In this document: piece after piece, positions 1 through 8,777 of the stretch
Layout: each line of letters starts with the position of its first letter
Position numbering within the stretch: the first letter of the stretch is position 1
Assembly: GCF_008369935.1 (NCBI RefSeq)
Contig: NZ_VTUZ01000001.1
Location: forward strand, 1-64,000
Origin: Paraburkholderia panacisoli
Lineage (GTDB): Bacteria; Pseudomonadota; Gammaproteobacteria; Burkholderiales; Burkholderiaceae
DNA length: 64,000 nucleotides
Direction of reading: 5' to 3'
Position numbers and translations under genes: made by a program
Notes under the pieces: generated by a model
The model's database searches: none
What the model was told of the DNA's origin: nothing
The model's input: the letters and a program-made list of their open reading frames with translations, nothing else

Positions 1-342
1 TCCCTCGGTCTTCCATCACTGCGTCCCTAGCCGATCAACCGATCCGAACCGCCGTGTACGGACCCGTACGCACGGTGGTGTGGGAGGGGTCGGGCCGCGA
101 GGCCTGCCCCTATCCCGATCCCGAGCATGCGTGCGGGTCATCGCCGGTTCATATCCACGATCGATCATCGCCGATTATCTTTTTCATTGCGCCGGCCATG
201 ACCTGGTCGATGGTTTTTCCATGCGTCCGGCCGATCGCGCTCGCCAGGTTGTTTCGCTTCGCCGCGCGTATCGATTCGCGCTCCGGGCGCTGGCGACGCC
301 GCTAGCTCGCGCGGCGCCACATCGCCGTGAGTCGCCGGCGTT
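1..342. other. Left edge, no gene recognised
   Basis: I see no open frame with Burkholderia-like codon use, no tRNA and no clear terminator here. The open frames present are low-complexity Arg/Ser/Pro-rich shadows. The region lies downstream of the leftward lipoprotein gene, so it may be its 3' trailer plus the flank of a gene outside the window. Confidence 0.5.
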
Positions 343-669
343 CTACTGCTTGCAGCGAACCACCATCGACCGGTTTTTCACGTTCGCGCCGAAAATCCCG
401 CCGACCGTGCCCCCCGAGGTTGCGCCGTTGTCGACGTCCTTCGACACGACGTCGTAGCCGTAATTGCCGCAGACTTCACCCGCGCGCTTGTAGCACTCGG
501 CCCAGCTGGAGCTCGCGTCGCTGCCGCTGCAGTTGATCGCGAAGCCCGTATCGCCGCTCGGCAGGTAGGTCATCGTGGTGGTGCTGGAGCAGCCGCCCAG
601 GCTGCCGAGCGTCAGCAGGCCGAGACCGATCGCCGCAGCTGTCGCGACGGACGCAAATACGCTCTTCAT
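343..669 (-). CDS. Small cysteine-containing lipoprotein
   Basis: This 108-residue protein has a type II signal peptide: a short basic N-terminus, an Ala/Leu-rich helix and a lipobox LGGC with the lipidated cysteine at residue 27. It should be an outer- or inner-membrane-anchored periplasmic lipoprotein. The mature part is Ser/Gly-rich with four further cysteines (around residues 48, 59, 67 and 106), which could form two disulfides. The start is supported by AAGGAA six bases upstream of the ATG. I do not recognise the family. It stands alone, transcribed leftward, with a 220-bp gap to the next gene. Function unknown. Confidence 0.75.
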   Translation of the reverse strand: MKSVFASVATAAAIGLGLLTLGSLGGCSSTTTMTYLPSGDTGFAINCSGSDASSSWAECYKRAGEVCGNYGYDVVSKDVDNGATSGGTVGGIFGANVKNRSMVVRCKQ

Positions 670-891
670 TGAAGATTCCTTACAGAAAACAGAGGGAGAC
701 AGGGCGCGAAGCCAAGTCTTCGGAATTGAGCGCTTTATAACATGCCGGGTTCTCGCGCTCGGGTTGCAGGGCGCGTGCCCGGCGGCGCGGGTTGGGCGCG
801 CCTCAGGTGCGTGGAGGCGGGCAGAGGCGCTGTGAAAGCCGCGGCACGAACGCTGGATACACGCGGCGTGAAGCAGGCGCCCGGCGCGCGC

Positions 892-1602
892 CTAGCGCGG
901 CGGCAACGCTTGCGACGGGTCGATCGAGCGGCCCTGGTAACGCAGTTCGAAATGCAGCATCACGCGGTCGGTATCCGTGTCGCCCATCTCGGCGATTTTT
1001 TCGCCGCGATTGACCGACTCGCCTTCCTTCACCAGCAGCGCGCGGTTGTGCGCGTAGGCGGTCAGGTACTCGCCATTGTGCTTGAGGATCAACAGATTGC
1101 CGTAACCGCGCAAGCCGTTGCCCGCATACACCACCGTGCCGGGCGCCGCGGCGACCACCGGCGTGCCCGCCGCCGCCGAGATATCGATGCCCTTCGAATT
1201 GCCGCCGTCGAAGCGCCGGAACACGGTGCCGTCGGCCGGCCACACCAGCGAAATCGCCGGCGCCGGCGCGGCCGGCGTCGCGCTCTCCGCGGGCGCTGCG
1301 CGCGGCGTGGCCGAAGCGCTTGCGCTCCCGCTGCTACGCACCGCGCCGCTCGCCGATGCCGCGCCGCCCGGCGGCGCAACGCGCAGCACCTGGCCGACCT
1401 CGATGCTGTCCGGATTGGGCAGGTTGTTCCAGCGCACGATGCTTTGCACCGACTGCCGGTTGCCGCGCGCGATCTTCGACAGCGTATCGCCCCGTTCAAC
1501 CCGATAGAAGCCTGGCGCCACCGGCGCGGACCCGCACGCGGCGAGCACCGCCAGCAACGACGCGCAGGCGAGTCGTTTGATCATAGTTGTTGTTTTCAGC
1601 AT
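892..1602 (-). CDS. LysM / LytM (M23) lipoprotein, NlpD-like amidase activator
   Basis: A 236-residue lipoprotein with signal peptide and lipobox LAAC, then a LysM domain beginning YRVERGDTLSKIARG, an Ala/Ser/Pro-rich linker and a C-terminal LytM/M23 domain. The LytM part resembles NlpD: it has GIDISAAAGTPV where an active M23 enzyme would have the first zinc-binding His, but keeps the late LHFELRY motif. The zinc site is therefore incomplete, and the protein probably activates a septal N-acetylmuramoyl-L-alanine amidase rather than cutting peptidoglycan itself. The start at 1602 is preferred because GAGG precedes it; another ATG at 1584 lacks such a site. The usual rpoS/pcm neighbours of nlpD are not here, so this is probably a paralogue. 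Confidence 0.85.
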   Translation of the reverse strand: MLKTTTMIKRLACASLLAVLAACGSAPVAPGFYRVERGDTLSKIARGNRQSVQSIVRWNNLPNPDSIEVGQVLRVAPPGGAASASGAVRSSGSASASATPRAAPAESATPAAPAPAISLVWPADGTVFRRFDGGNSKGIDISAAAGTPVVAAAPGTVVYAGNGLRGYGNLLILKHNGEYLTAYAHNRALLVKEGESVNRGEKIAEMGDTDTDRVMLHFELRYQGRSIDPSQALPPR

Positions 1603-1820
1603 TGGACCTCGCAAAGCGCTGCCGCGCGCCGATCCCGTCACGCGGCAGGTAGAGACAAAGCGTTCGATTCTAACGGTTTTGCACTGCAGCATCCCAAAAC
1701 GCGGACCAAGCGGATTCGGGCAGTGTTCGTTGTGGGTGGCGGAAGCGGCGGCAGCGCGCGCAAACCATCAGCCGCGAATTGCAGCGCAACCGCCGCGCGC
1801 TCAGCTTGAACGCCGCGCTA

Positions 1821-2729
1821 TCAGCGCGTCTGTTCGACCGTGATGCGCAGTGCCGCCGTCTCGGTTTGTCCCGGTTCGAGCCAGCGCAACCCCATGCCGT
1901 TGTGAATCGCATCCGGCAGGCCGAGCCAGGGCTCGACGCAGTAGAAGTCCGACTCCGCCGCTTCGGTCCACGTCGTCACGGCGTACCAGGGCACCGAGCC
2001 CGGCCGTTGCAGATCGATCGTGACGACCCGGTCAAGGCCCGGCGCGACGAGCCGCACCGGTTGGTCCGGGGTGCCGACGAGGCAATGGAAGCGGTCGTGA
2101 ATGCGCGCCTCGTCAAGCGTGTAGCGTGGTTCGCCCGGCTCGGCGGCACTGATCGAGCCGTCGTCCTGCTGATAGCGCCGTTCGGTGCGCGGCAGCTCGA
2201 CCGAAGTCTCGCCGCGCTGCGCATGCGGCAGCGTGAAGTAGAAATGATGTCCAGCGTAGTAAGGCAAGCGCTCCTTGCCGGTATTGGTGGTCGTGAACGT
2301 GACGTCGAGCGTGCGCGCATCGGCGAGGCTGTAGGCGGCTTCGAAACGGAAGCCGAACGGATAGCCGCCGCGCGTCGCTTCGCTGTCGGTCAGGATCATG
2401 CGCAAGCCGGCGCCGTGCACGTCGGCGTGGGCGTCGAACGGCAGGTCGCGGGCGAAGCCGTGCATCGGCAGCTCGCGTACCGTGCCGTGGGCGTCGCGCC
2501 AGAAGCCGATCTTGCCGTCGACGCGATGCCGGCCCAGAAACGGGAAGAGCAGCGGGTTGCCGCCGCGAATCCGCGCCGGGTGGCTCCAGTCGGCGTGTTC
2601 AGGCCAATGGATCACCTCTTCGCCGTCGATCGTCCATGACAGCAGACGGCCGCCGGCTTGCGGCGCGAAGCGGAGCACGGAGGTGTCCTGAGCGATCTCG
2701 AGAATGTCCGGTTGCGGAGAGTGGGGCAT
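1821..2729 (-). CDS. Aldose 1-epimerase family protein
   Basis: A 302-residue cytosolic protein of the galactose mutarotase-like superfamily, which interconverts alpha and beta anomers of aldoses. Expected catalytic and binding residues are visible: His90 in LPMHGFAR, His161/162 in AGHHFYFTLP and Glu266 in VEPWLG, matching the His/Glu acid-base pair of the family. Length is normal. No signal peptide is present. It is a single leftward gene; neighbours give no substrate clue, so whether it acts on free sugars or hexose 6-phosphates is open. No strong Shine-Dalgarno is seen at the chosen ATG. Confidence 0.88.
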   Translation of the reverse strand: MPHSPQPDILEIAQDTSVLRFAPQAGGRLLSWTIDGEEVIHWPEHADWSHPARIRGGNPLLFPFLGRHRVDGKIGFWRDAHGTVRELPMHGFARDLPFDAHADVHGAGLRMILTDSEATRGGYPFGFRFEAAYSLADARTLDVTFTTTNTGKERLPYYAGHHFYFTLPHAQRGETSVELPRTERRYQQDDGSISAAEPGEPRYTLDEARIHDRFHCLVGTPDQPVRLVAPGLDRVVTIDLQRPGSVPWYAVTTWTEAAESDFYCVEPWLGLPDAIHNGMGLRWLEPGQTETAALRITVEQTR

Positions 2730-2974
2730 GGTCGATGAGCTGATGAGTGAGGGTTGAAGGTGGCCCGAAGGCCGAGTGCGCGTGAGTTGCCGTCATCGCA
2801 AGCGCATCGCAAATGCCGTGCGGCGCCACGCAAGAACAGGGATTTTGCGCTGCTTTGCGCTACGGGGAAACCCTTCTCGGGAAATTGCGGGTGTCCAAAA
2901 AATACGATCTTTACCGATAATCCGCTGACTGCCCGGTAACTCGACTGCCGGGCGAGGTCGGCTAAGGAGGCGTT

Positions 2975-3061
2975 ATGGATCTGGCAATGACAATGGGTGT
3001 GGCTTTGTTCGGCATGTTCGCGGCAAGCACGTTCTACTTCTTCCACAAGCTCGAACGCTGA
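2975..3061 (+). CDS. 28-residue single-helix membrane peptide
   Basis: A very short reading frame opening with ATG and preceded, after a four-base spacer, by a perfect AAGGAGG Shine-Dalgarno at 2964-2970. The peptide starts MDLAMTMGVALFGMFAAS and continues through an aromatic stretch (Phe-Tyr-Phe-Phe) to a basic tail ending HKLER. It is almost entirely one hydrophobic transmembrane helix with an N-terminal acidic residue and C-terminal positive charges, so an N-out/C-in topology is likely. It lies in the gap before uppP on the same strand. I do not recognise the family. The ribosome binding site and composition make it a plausible real gene rather than chance. Confidence 0.6.
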   Translation: MDLAMTMGVALFGMFAASTFYFFHKLER

Positions 3062-3367
3062 TTCCCGCAGCCGCTGTCGCATTGCCGGTCCGCGATCGCG
3101 GGCCTGACGCGACACTCGGCGAGGCCGGTCTTTTCAAACCCCCGCATCTGCGATCGCCACGCGGCCACCGTTCCCGGCACGCCGTTTCTTTTGCCGCGGC
3201 GTAACAACGGTTTCCAGTTGTGACGCGACGCATCAATATTTCCTCGAATGTGGCTCAAACGCTTGGCGCTGACATTGCAGCCAGGCATAATCGGTGCGCC
3301 TTTGACGCGCCGCTTTTTCCTTTGGCGGCGCGCAGGTCCCCGACATTTTCCTTACAAGGACCGCCGC
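3062..3367. other. Gap before uppP
   Basis: No gene is recognised. The stretch contains a small palindrome (CCGCGATCGCGG near 3090) but no convincing terminator or sigma-70 promoter. The last bases carry the AAGGA site used by uppP. Confidence 0.5.
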
Positions 3368-4198
3368 GTGAACCTGTCGTTTCTGATCTTCCTGAGCGTG
3401 CTGCAGGGCGTCACCGAACTCTTTCCGGTGAGCAGCCTCGGCCATACGCTGCTTGTGCCCGCGCTGTTCGGCATGCATATCGACGAACATGCGCCGCAGT
3501 TGCTGCCGTTCCTCGTCGCGCTGCATCTGGGCACCGCGTTCGCGCTGCTCTGGTATTTCCGTGCACGGTGGTGCGCGCTGGTGCGCGGCTTTTTCGCGTC
3601 GTTCGGCGGCCGTCGCAACGACGACGCGCACATGATGTGGGCGCTTATCATCGGCACGATTCCGGCAGGGCTCGTCGGGCTGCTGCTCGAAAAGCGCCTC
3701 GAGCAGATTTTTCACGACCTGCGTATCGTCGCGATCGCGTTGATCGTCAATGGCGTGCTGCTGTGGTTCGGCGATCGCCTGCAGCGTGCGCGTGCGCACC
3801 AGGCGCCGGAGAAGTTGACGTTTCGCCAGGCGTTTTTCGTCGGCCTTGCGCAGATCGGTGCGCTGATTCCCGGCTTCTCGCGCAGCGGCCTGACCATGAT
3901 CGCCGGCAATGCGGCCGGCCTGACGACGGAGAAGGCCGCCGAGTTTTCGTTTCTGCTCGGCACGCCGATCATCTTCGCGGCCGGTCTGCTCGAAGTGCCG
4001 AAGCTGTTCCATGCGCCGGGCCAACTCGCGGACGCGCTGCTGGGCGGCGTGCTGACCGCGATCGCCGCATATCTCAGCGTGCGTTTCCTGATGCGCTATT
4101 TCGAAGGACGCGGCCGTCTGGCTTCGTTCGGTTTGTACTGCGCGATTGCCGGGGTCCTGTTCCTCGGCTGGTTTGCGTTGCATTCGCAACCGGTCTGA
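3368..4198 (+). CDS. uppP: Undecaprenyl-diphosphatase (UppP/BacA)
   Basis: A 276-residue integral membrane enzyme that removes phosphate from undecaprenyl pyrophosphate to recycle the lipid carrier of peptidoglycan and other envelope polymers; overproduction of the family confers bacitracin resistance. Both signature regions are present: [12 protein letters not shown] near the N-terminus, with the conserved Gln13/Glu17 pair, and [10 protein letters not shown] in the second half. Several hydrophobic helices surround them. The GTG at 3368 is chosen because AAGGA lies seven bases upstream and the protein then begins exactly where family members begin; an in-frame ATG farther upstream would add 40 atypical residues. 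Confidence 0.95.
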   Translation: MNLSFLIFLSVLQGVTELFPVSSLGHTLLVPALFGMHIDEHAPQLLPFLVALHLGTAFALLWYFRARWCALVRGFFASFGGRRNDDAHMMWALIIGTIPAGLVGLLLEKRLEQIFHDLRIVAIALIVNGVLLWFGDRLQRARAHQAPEKLTFRQAFFVGLAQIGALIPGFSRSGLTMIAGNAAGLTTEKAAEFSFLLGTPIIFAAGLLEVPKLFHAPGQLADALLGGVLTAIAAYLSVRFLMRYFEGRGRLASFGLYCAIAGVLFLGWFALHSQPV

Positions 4199-4506
4199 GT
4201 GCGTTCGACGCGTCCGCTGCCGCAAGTCATGTGCTGGCGAGCGGGGGGCGATCAGTTATAATCCGGGCCCGGCTCAGGTTGCCGAGCCCGTTTGTTTTGT
4301 GATCGAGCGACGCCGGTGCTGATTTTTGCGGACCGCAGCGAATCGCAGTGGAGGGCTGGAATTTCCGGTCCACGGTCCGGTCAGTTAGAATTTCGGTAGG
4401 CACGAACCCTGTGGTTTGCGCGAGCAGGGGTTCCAATACCCGGTACGCGGGTTCTCATTGCGGGCGATGCAGGTTATACGCTGGTGTTGCATCGCCTCAC
4501 TTCATT
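4199..4506 (+). promoter_or_regulatory. Leader region of tRNA-Arg with two -10-like boxes
   Basis: The gap between uppP and the tRNA has two near-identical 11-base elements, TCAGTTATAAT (ending 4262) and TCAGTTAGAAT (ending 4391). Each contains a sigma-70 -10-like hexamer (TATAAT and TAGAAT). No good -35 is visible 17 bases upstream of either. A CGATGCA/TGCATCG inverted repeat flanks 4465-4495. These could be tandem promoters for the tRNA; the assignment is inferred. Confidence 0.3.
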
Positions 4507-4580
4507 ACGGCAGTAGCTCAGCTGGATAGAGCATCGGCCTTCTAAGCCGAGGGTGGGGGGTTCGAGTCCCTCCTGCCGTA
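4507..4580 (+). tRNA. tRNA-Arg (anticodon TCT)
   Basis: A complete cloverleaf can be drawn: acceptor ACGGCAG pairs with CTGCCGT, D-arm GCTC/GAGC, anticodon stem TCGGC/GCCGA around loop CTTCTAA (anticodon TCT, reading AGA), a 5-base variable loop, and a T-arm closing on TTCGAGT. A discriminator A follows; CCA is not encoded. AGA is rare in this GC-rich genome, so this is a minor tRNA. tRNA-Arg genes are frequent integration sites, but no integrase lies beside this one. Confidence 0.95.
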
Positions 4581-4712
4581 CTTCACTTCACATGCGTTCC
4601 AGCGCGCTCGCCGCGGATCGCGGCGCAGCGCGGTGCGTTTGCTGCGCTCGTGATGTGAACCGTCTGCGCGAACGCGCGCAGTACGATCAGCCTCATCTCC
4701 CGATCCAACTTC

Positions 4713-5114
4713 CTAGGCCGGCGCCCGCGCTTCGCCAATTGCCCGCACGTCGATCGAATCGACCCGGTTCGGATAAAACGCCAGATGCTGCGCGATCTCC
4801 TTCACCGACGCATACGGCGACTCGTAGGTCCACACCGCGTTCACCGCCCGTTCGCCGCCGATCGGCACGCTGTAATAAGCGCAGTCGCCCTTGTACGGAC
4901 AGTAGGTTACGTGATCGGTGCGCACCAGCAGTGTCATCTCGACATCGTCGCGCGGCACGTAATACACCGGCGGATACGACGCTTCGCGCAACACCAGTGC
5001 CTTATTCGAATCGGCTATCACGCGGCCGGCGACGGTCACCACCACGTGGGCTCTGGCCGGCTCGACCGTGATGGGATGATCGGGACCGGGGACCTTGATG
5101 GTTTTGTCTGTCAT
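4713..5114 (-). CDS. DUF427 domain protein
   Basis: A 133-residue soluble protein of the DUF427 family. Recognisable family features are HPITVEPARAHVVVTVAGR near the N-terminus, YYVPRDDVEM in the middle, and the CPYKGDCAYYSV segment with two cysteines. Members adopt a small beta fold and are of unknown function. The start at 5114 has AGGAG eight bases upstream and begins at the conserved core; upstream in-frame extension is low complexity. Single leftward gene. Confidence 0.85.
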   Translation of the reverse strand: MTDKTIKVPGPDHPITVEPARAHVVVTVAGRVIADSNKALVLREASYPPVYYVPRDDVEMTLLVRTDHVTYCPYKGDCAYYSVPIGGERAVNAVWTYESPYASVKEIAQHLAFYPNRVDSIDVRAIGEARAPA

Positions 5115-5288
5115 CTGTCGAACTCCTGAATGAGTGGGCCGTCCTGCCACAGGTTGTGGCGGATCGCATGGCGGCATCGACGGGAATGATCGCGCCTTGG
5201 GTCGAAGCATACGCCGGTGGTGAAAACGCGTGCCGCCGCCGCGTGAATCGGCGACGGGGAGCGCGTGCGCCCCGGTTCGCGCGATGCA

Positions 5289-5317
5289 AATAAAAACGGG
5301 CAGCCGAAGCTGCCCGT
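5289..5317 (-). terminator. Rho-independent terminator downstream of the phosphoesterase gene
   Basis: Read on the minus strand, a perfect 9-bp stem ACGGGCAGC/GCTGCCCGT closes on a TTCG tetraloop and is followed directly by TTTTTATTT. It lies about 130 bp past the stop of the leftward phosphoesterase gene. Confidence 0.88.
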
Positions 5318-5338
5318 CGAGGTCTCGCCATGTTGAGG

Positions 5339-5362
5339 ATGCCGCGGACCGGTCCGCGGCAT
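5339..5362. repeat. 24-bp perfect loopless palindrome
   Basis: The sequence from ATGCCGCGGACC to its exact reverse complement forms a 12+12 perfect palindrome with no spacer. It sits in the 3' region of the phosphoesterase gene, just before that gene's terminator in the direction of transcription. It could be a protein-binding site, a cruciform or an RNA-processing element; function is unknown. Confidence 0.7.
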
Positions 5363-5444
5363 GCCGAACGCGCGTGGCCGGCCCATTATGACCGCCAGCT
5401 CAAACGGCCGCGCCCCGATACCACGCGCCCGGCCGCCACGCCCC

Positions 5445-7022
5445 TCACTGCTTGATGTTCAACGCCGCCGTCAAATCCCCCAGCGGCTTGCTGCCATTGC
5501 TGGCCAGTGCCGCGTCGCGCGCCGCGAGACCCGGCAGGGTCGGCAGCGAGTAACGGCGCGTGATGAAGCGCAGGATCGACGTCGTGTCGTACTGCGTGTG
5601 ATCGACGTAACCTTTCTTCGCATACGGCGAGATGATCAACGCCGGAATGCGCGTACCCGGACCCCAGCGGTCGGCCTTCGGCGGCGCTACGTGATCCCAG
5701 AAGCCGCCGTTTTCGTCGTAAGTCACGACGACCAGCATGTTGTTCCACTGCGGGCTCTTCTGCAGATGCGAGATGACGTCCGCGATGTGCTGGTCGCCCG
5801 ACGCGACATCGGTGTAGCCCGCGTGCTCGTTCAGGTTGCCCTGCGGCTTGTAGAACGACACTTGCGGCAATGTGCCGGCGTCGATCGCCTTGATGAACTC
5901 GGAGCCGCCGAGACCGCCGTCGAGCAGGTGCTGCGCGCGGTTCGCGGTGCCCGGTGCGAGGTCGGCAAAGTAGTTGAGCGGCTGGTGATGCGGCTGGAAG
6001 TTCGGCGCCGTCAGGTTCGCGCCGTAGATCACGTTCGACGTGCCGTTCTGCGCCGCCGACGCTGCCGCGCCCCATGCGCCGCCGTACCACGCCCACGACA
6101 CCTTCGCATCGTTCAGCAGGTCGCCGATGTGCTTCTGCGTCTGCGGCGGCAAGGTGGTGGCCTGGGACGGATCGGCGAGATTCGCGTCGCCGCCCGTCGC
6201 CGCCTTGTTGCCGCTCGGCTGATACGGCGGCTGCATCGTGTTGATCGCGTAGAAGTCAGGCGTCAGGTTGCCCGACAGCACGTACTTGGGCGGCCCGCTC
6301 TGAGCGGATGCCGGCGAGTTCGACGCGAGCTTCAGCGTGACGCCGTCGCTTTGCACCGCCGAGATCGAGCCGGCCGCCGGGCTCTTGTCCGCGTTCGGAT
6401 AAACCGGCGTGCATGCGCACACGAGCCACTGGTGGTTCAGGAACGAGCCGCCGAACGCGCCCATGAAGAAATTGTCGGCAAGCGTGTATTGCTGCGCGAT
6501 CTTCCACAGCGGCAGCTTGTCGGCGTTGAGCGTGTAGTGACCCATCACGAGGCCGCCCGAATCCGCCCATGCGGCGAACTTGTCGTTCTTGCCGCCGTTG
6601 ATCTGCATCTGGTTCTCGTAAAACCGGTGATACAGATCGCGCGTCGTCGCGGTGATCGGCGTGTTGAAACCCTTCGGATCGTCGATCGCGAACGGGCTGT
6701 TCGGCAGATTGGCCGTCATCGCCTGCGTGACGGCCGGCGTTACGCCGGTTTGCGTCAGGCCGTTCCACACCAGCGGCAGCGTCGCGAGCGGCGTGCCGTC
6801 GCGATCCAGCTGCGTGGCGCTCGTCGCGCTGACGTTCTGCAGCCCGTTCGCGCCGGGGAAGTTGCCGTACAGATTGTCGAAGCTGCGGTTTTCCGCGTAA
6901 ATCACCACGACGTTTTTGATCGAGCTGATGTCCGGCTGCGTGATTTCGCTGCCGCCGCACGCATAAAGGCTCAGCGCTGCCGCGATCGCGATCGGCGTCG
7001 CGCAGATCAGTTTCTTGTTCAT
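5445..7022 (-). CDS. Secreted phosphoesterase / acid phosphatase (AcpA family)
   Basis: A 525-residue lipoprotein of the phosphoesterase family that includes AcpA acid phosphatases and bacterial phospholipases C. The lipobox LYAC places the lipid on Cys22, so the enzyme is exported and membrane-anchored. ENRSFDN at residues 44-50 is the family's metal/nucleophile region near the N-terminus. Further on are metal-site segments such as TYDENGGFWDHVAPP. The start is set at 7022, where a normal signal peptide begins; a GA-rich tract lies about 10 bases upstream. Substrate (phosphomonoester or phospholipid) cannot be told from sequence alone. A terminator follows at 5317-5289. It is divergent from the di-haem peroxidase. 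Confidence 0.88.
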   Translation of the reverse strand: MNKKLICATPIAIAAALSLYACGGSEITQPDISSIKNVVVIYAENRSFDNLYGNFPGANGLQNVSATSATQLDRDGTPLATLPLVWNGLTQTGVTPAVTQAMTANLPNSPFAIDDPKGFNTPITATTRDLYHRFYENQMQINGGKNDKFAAWADSGGLVMGHYTLNADKLPLWKIAQQYTLADNFFMGAFGGSFLNHQWLVCACTPVYPNADKSPAAGSISAVQSDGVTLKLASNSPASAQSGPPKYVLSGNLTPDFYAINTMQPPYQPSGNKAATGGDANLADPSQATTLPPQTQKHIGDLLNDAKVSWAWYGGAWGAAASAAQNGTSNVIYGANLTAPNFQPHHQPLNYFADLAPGTANRAQHLLDGGLGGSEFIKAIDAGTLPQVSFYKPQGNLNEHAGYTDVASGDQHIADVISHLQKSPQWNNMLVVVTYDENGGFWDHVAPPKADRWGPGTRIPALIISPYAKKGYVDHTQYDTTSILRFITRRYSLPTLPGLAARDAALASNGSKPLGDLTAALNIKQ

Positions 7023-7237
7023 TTGAATGGGTTCTCTCTCTCGCATTGGGGACGGGCCATACGCATTGCTTACGCGAACGACCGCCGGCGAAAGTTTGGC
7101 AATGCAATTTGACAGAAAGATGTAATTAATTACGAAAAGCCTGTTTTGAAGTTCCATTCGTCGGCTAGGTGTCATCTAAGCGACATCGGAATGAAATACG
7201 CTCCCGGGCTTCAGAATCGCAAACTCACATCGTTCAT

Positions 7238-8704
7238 ATGCGGATTGGTCTGGCGGGGATTCGGCAATTCAGGGTGCGGCGGGGCAACCGGGCGGAGAGC
7301 GCCGGCTCGCGGCAAGCGGCAGCCGTTGCGCTGGCGGCGGTGACGGTGGCGATGGCGCTTGCCGGCTGTGATGCGGGCGTGGCTGGCGCAGGTAACAGCG
7401 CAAGTGCGAATGCAGGTCCGGGCGCGACTTCCGCGTTAAGCGCCAACGGTGCCGCCGCTGCCGCGTCCGTTACGACGGCGTCCGCGGTGCAGGTCGTGGC
7501 GCATGGCGGCGGTCAGTCGCGCGCGCAAGTCTACGAATCGGTGCGGCAGATGACGGCGCTCGGCAAGCAGCTCTTTTTCGACGCGTCGCTATCGGGCTCG
7601 GGCAAGCTGGCTTGCGCGTCGTGCCACAGTCCGGATCACGGCTTCGCGCCGGCCAACGCGCTGTCGGTGCAGCCTGGCGGCAGCGACATGCACCGCACCG
7701 GCCTGCGCGCCGCGCCGACGTTGAAGTACCTGCAATCGGTGCCGGCGTTCGCCGAGCACTATCACGAGTCCGACGACGAAGGCGACGAAAGCGTCGATGC
7801 CGGTCCGACCGGCGGCCTGACCTGGGACGGCCGGGTCGACCGTGGCGGCGACCAGGCGCGCATCCCGCTGTTGTCGTCGTTCGAGATGGGCAGCACGCCG
7901 GCCAGGATCACTGCGGCGGTCAAGGCCGCGCCTTACGCCGGCGCTTTTCGCGCGGCGTTCGGCGAGCATATCTTCGACAACGACGACGCCACCTTCAAAG
8001 CGGTGCTGCAAGCGCTCGAAACGTTCGAGCAGGCGCCCGAGGTGTTCTACCCGTACACCAGCAAGTACGACGCGTATCTTGCGGGCAACGCGCAACTGAC
8101 GCCGGCCGAACTGCACGGCTTGCAACTTTTCAACGACGAACAGAAAGGCAATTGTGCGAGCTGCCACATCAGCCAGCGCACCAAAGACGGCGCGCCGCCG
8201 CAATTCAGCGATTTCGGCCTGATCGCGATCGGCGTGCCGCGCAACCGCGCGCTGCCGGCCAATCGCGACCCGCACTTCTACGACCTTGGCGCCTGCGGGC
8301 CGGAACGCACCGACCTGAAGGCGCGCGACGAGTTTTGCGGGATTTTCCGCACGCCGACGCTGCGCAACGTCGCGTTGAAGAAGAGCTTTTTCCACAACGG
8401 TATCTACCATTCGCTCGATCAGGTGCTGCGTTTTTACGCCGAACGCGACACCAACCCGGAGAAGTTCTATCCGGTGTCGAAGGGCAAGGTGCGGAAGTTC
8501 GACGATCTGCCGCAGCGGTACTGGGCCAATCTGAACACGGAGGCGCCGTTCGATCGCAAACCGGGCGACAAACCGGCGCTCGACGAAGCCGAAATCAAGG
8601 ACGTGGTGGCGTTTCTGAATACGCTCACCGATGGGTATCAGGTGTCCGGTGCGAAGCCCGGCGCGGTGGCTGGGATGGCGGTTCCGCGCGTGGCCGCGAA
8701 TTGA
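7238..8704 (+). CDS. Di-haem cytochrome c peroxidase family lipoprotein
   Basis: A 488-residue periplasmic protein of the bacterial cytochrome c peroxidase/MauG family. It has two CxxCH haem-attachment sites, CASCH at residues 126-130 and again at about 306-310. The N-terminal region has a lipobox-like ALAGC followed by a long Ala/Ser-rich spacer, suggesting membrane anchoring. The family reduces hydrogen peroxide or carries out MauG-like oxidations with electrons from small c-type cytochromes. The start is uncertain: ATG at 7238 gives an Arg-rich N-terminus before the hydrophobic helix. The gene stands between the phosphoesterase (divergent) and a small membrane protein (convergent). Confidence 0.88.
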   Translation: MRIGLAGIRQFRVRRGNRAESAGSRQAAAVALAAVTVAMALAGCDAGVAGAGNSASANAGPGATSALSANGAAAAASVTTASAVQVVAHGGGQSRAQVYESVRQMTALGKQLFFDASLSGSGKLACASCHSPDHGFAPANALSVQPGGSDMHRTGLRAAPTLKYLQSVPAFAEHYHESDDEGDESVDAGPTGGLTWDGRVDRGGDQARIPLLSSFEMGSTPARITAAVKAAPYAGAFRAAFGEHIFDNDDATFKAVLQALETFEQAPEVFYPYTSKYDAYLAGNAQLTPAELHGLQLFNDEQKGNCASCHISQRTKDGAPPQFSDFGLIAIGVPRNRALPANRDPHFYDLGACGPERTDLKARDEFCGIFRTPTLRNVALKKSFFHNGIYHSLDQVLRFYAERDTNPEKFYPVSKGKVRKFDDLPQRYWANLNTEAPFDRKPGDKPALDEAEIKDVVAFLNTLTDGYQVSGAKPGAVAGMAVPRVAAN

Positions 8705-8777
8705 AAGCAAGCGCGGCTCGCAATCGCGACGACAAGCCCCGCACGGGTCGCGGCGCAGCGCATCGCGTCGCGCGTGC

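Noticed and set aside
2754..2939. 61-codon rightward open frame before the small membrane peptide
   Set aside because: No ribosome site, composition of random DNA (Cys/Lys/Pro mixed), and it overlaps an AT-rich promoter-like stretch.
4507..4580. tRNA-Arg as integration site of a mobile element
   Set aside because: No integrase, no duplicated tRNA 3' end and ordinary genes on both sides.
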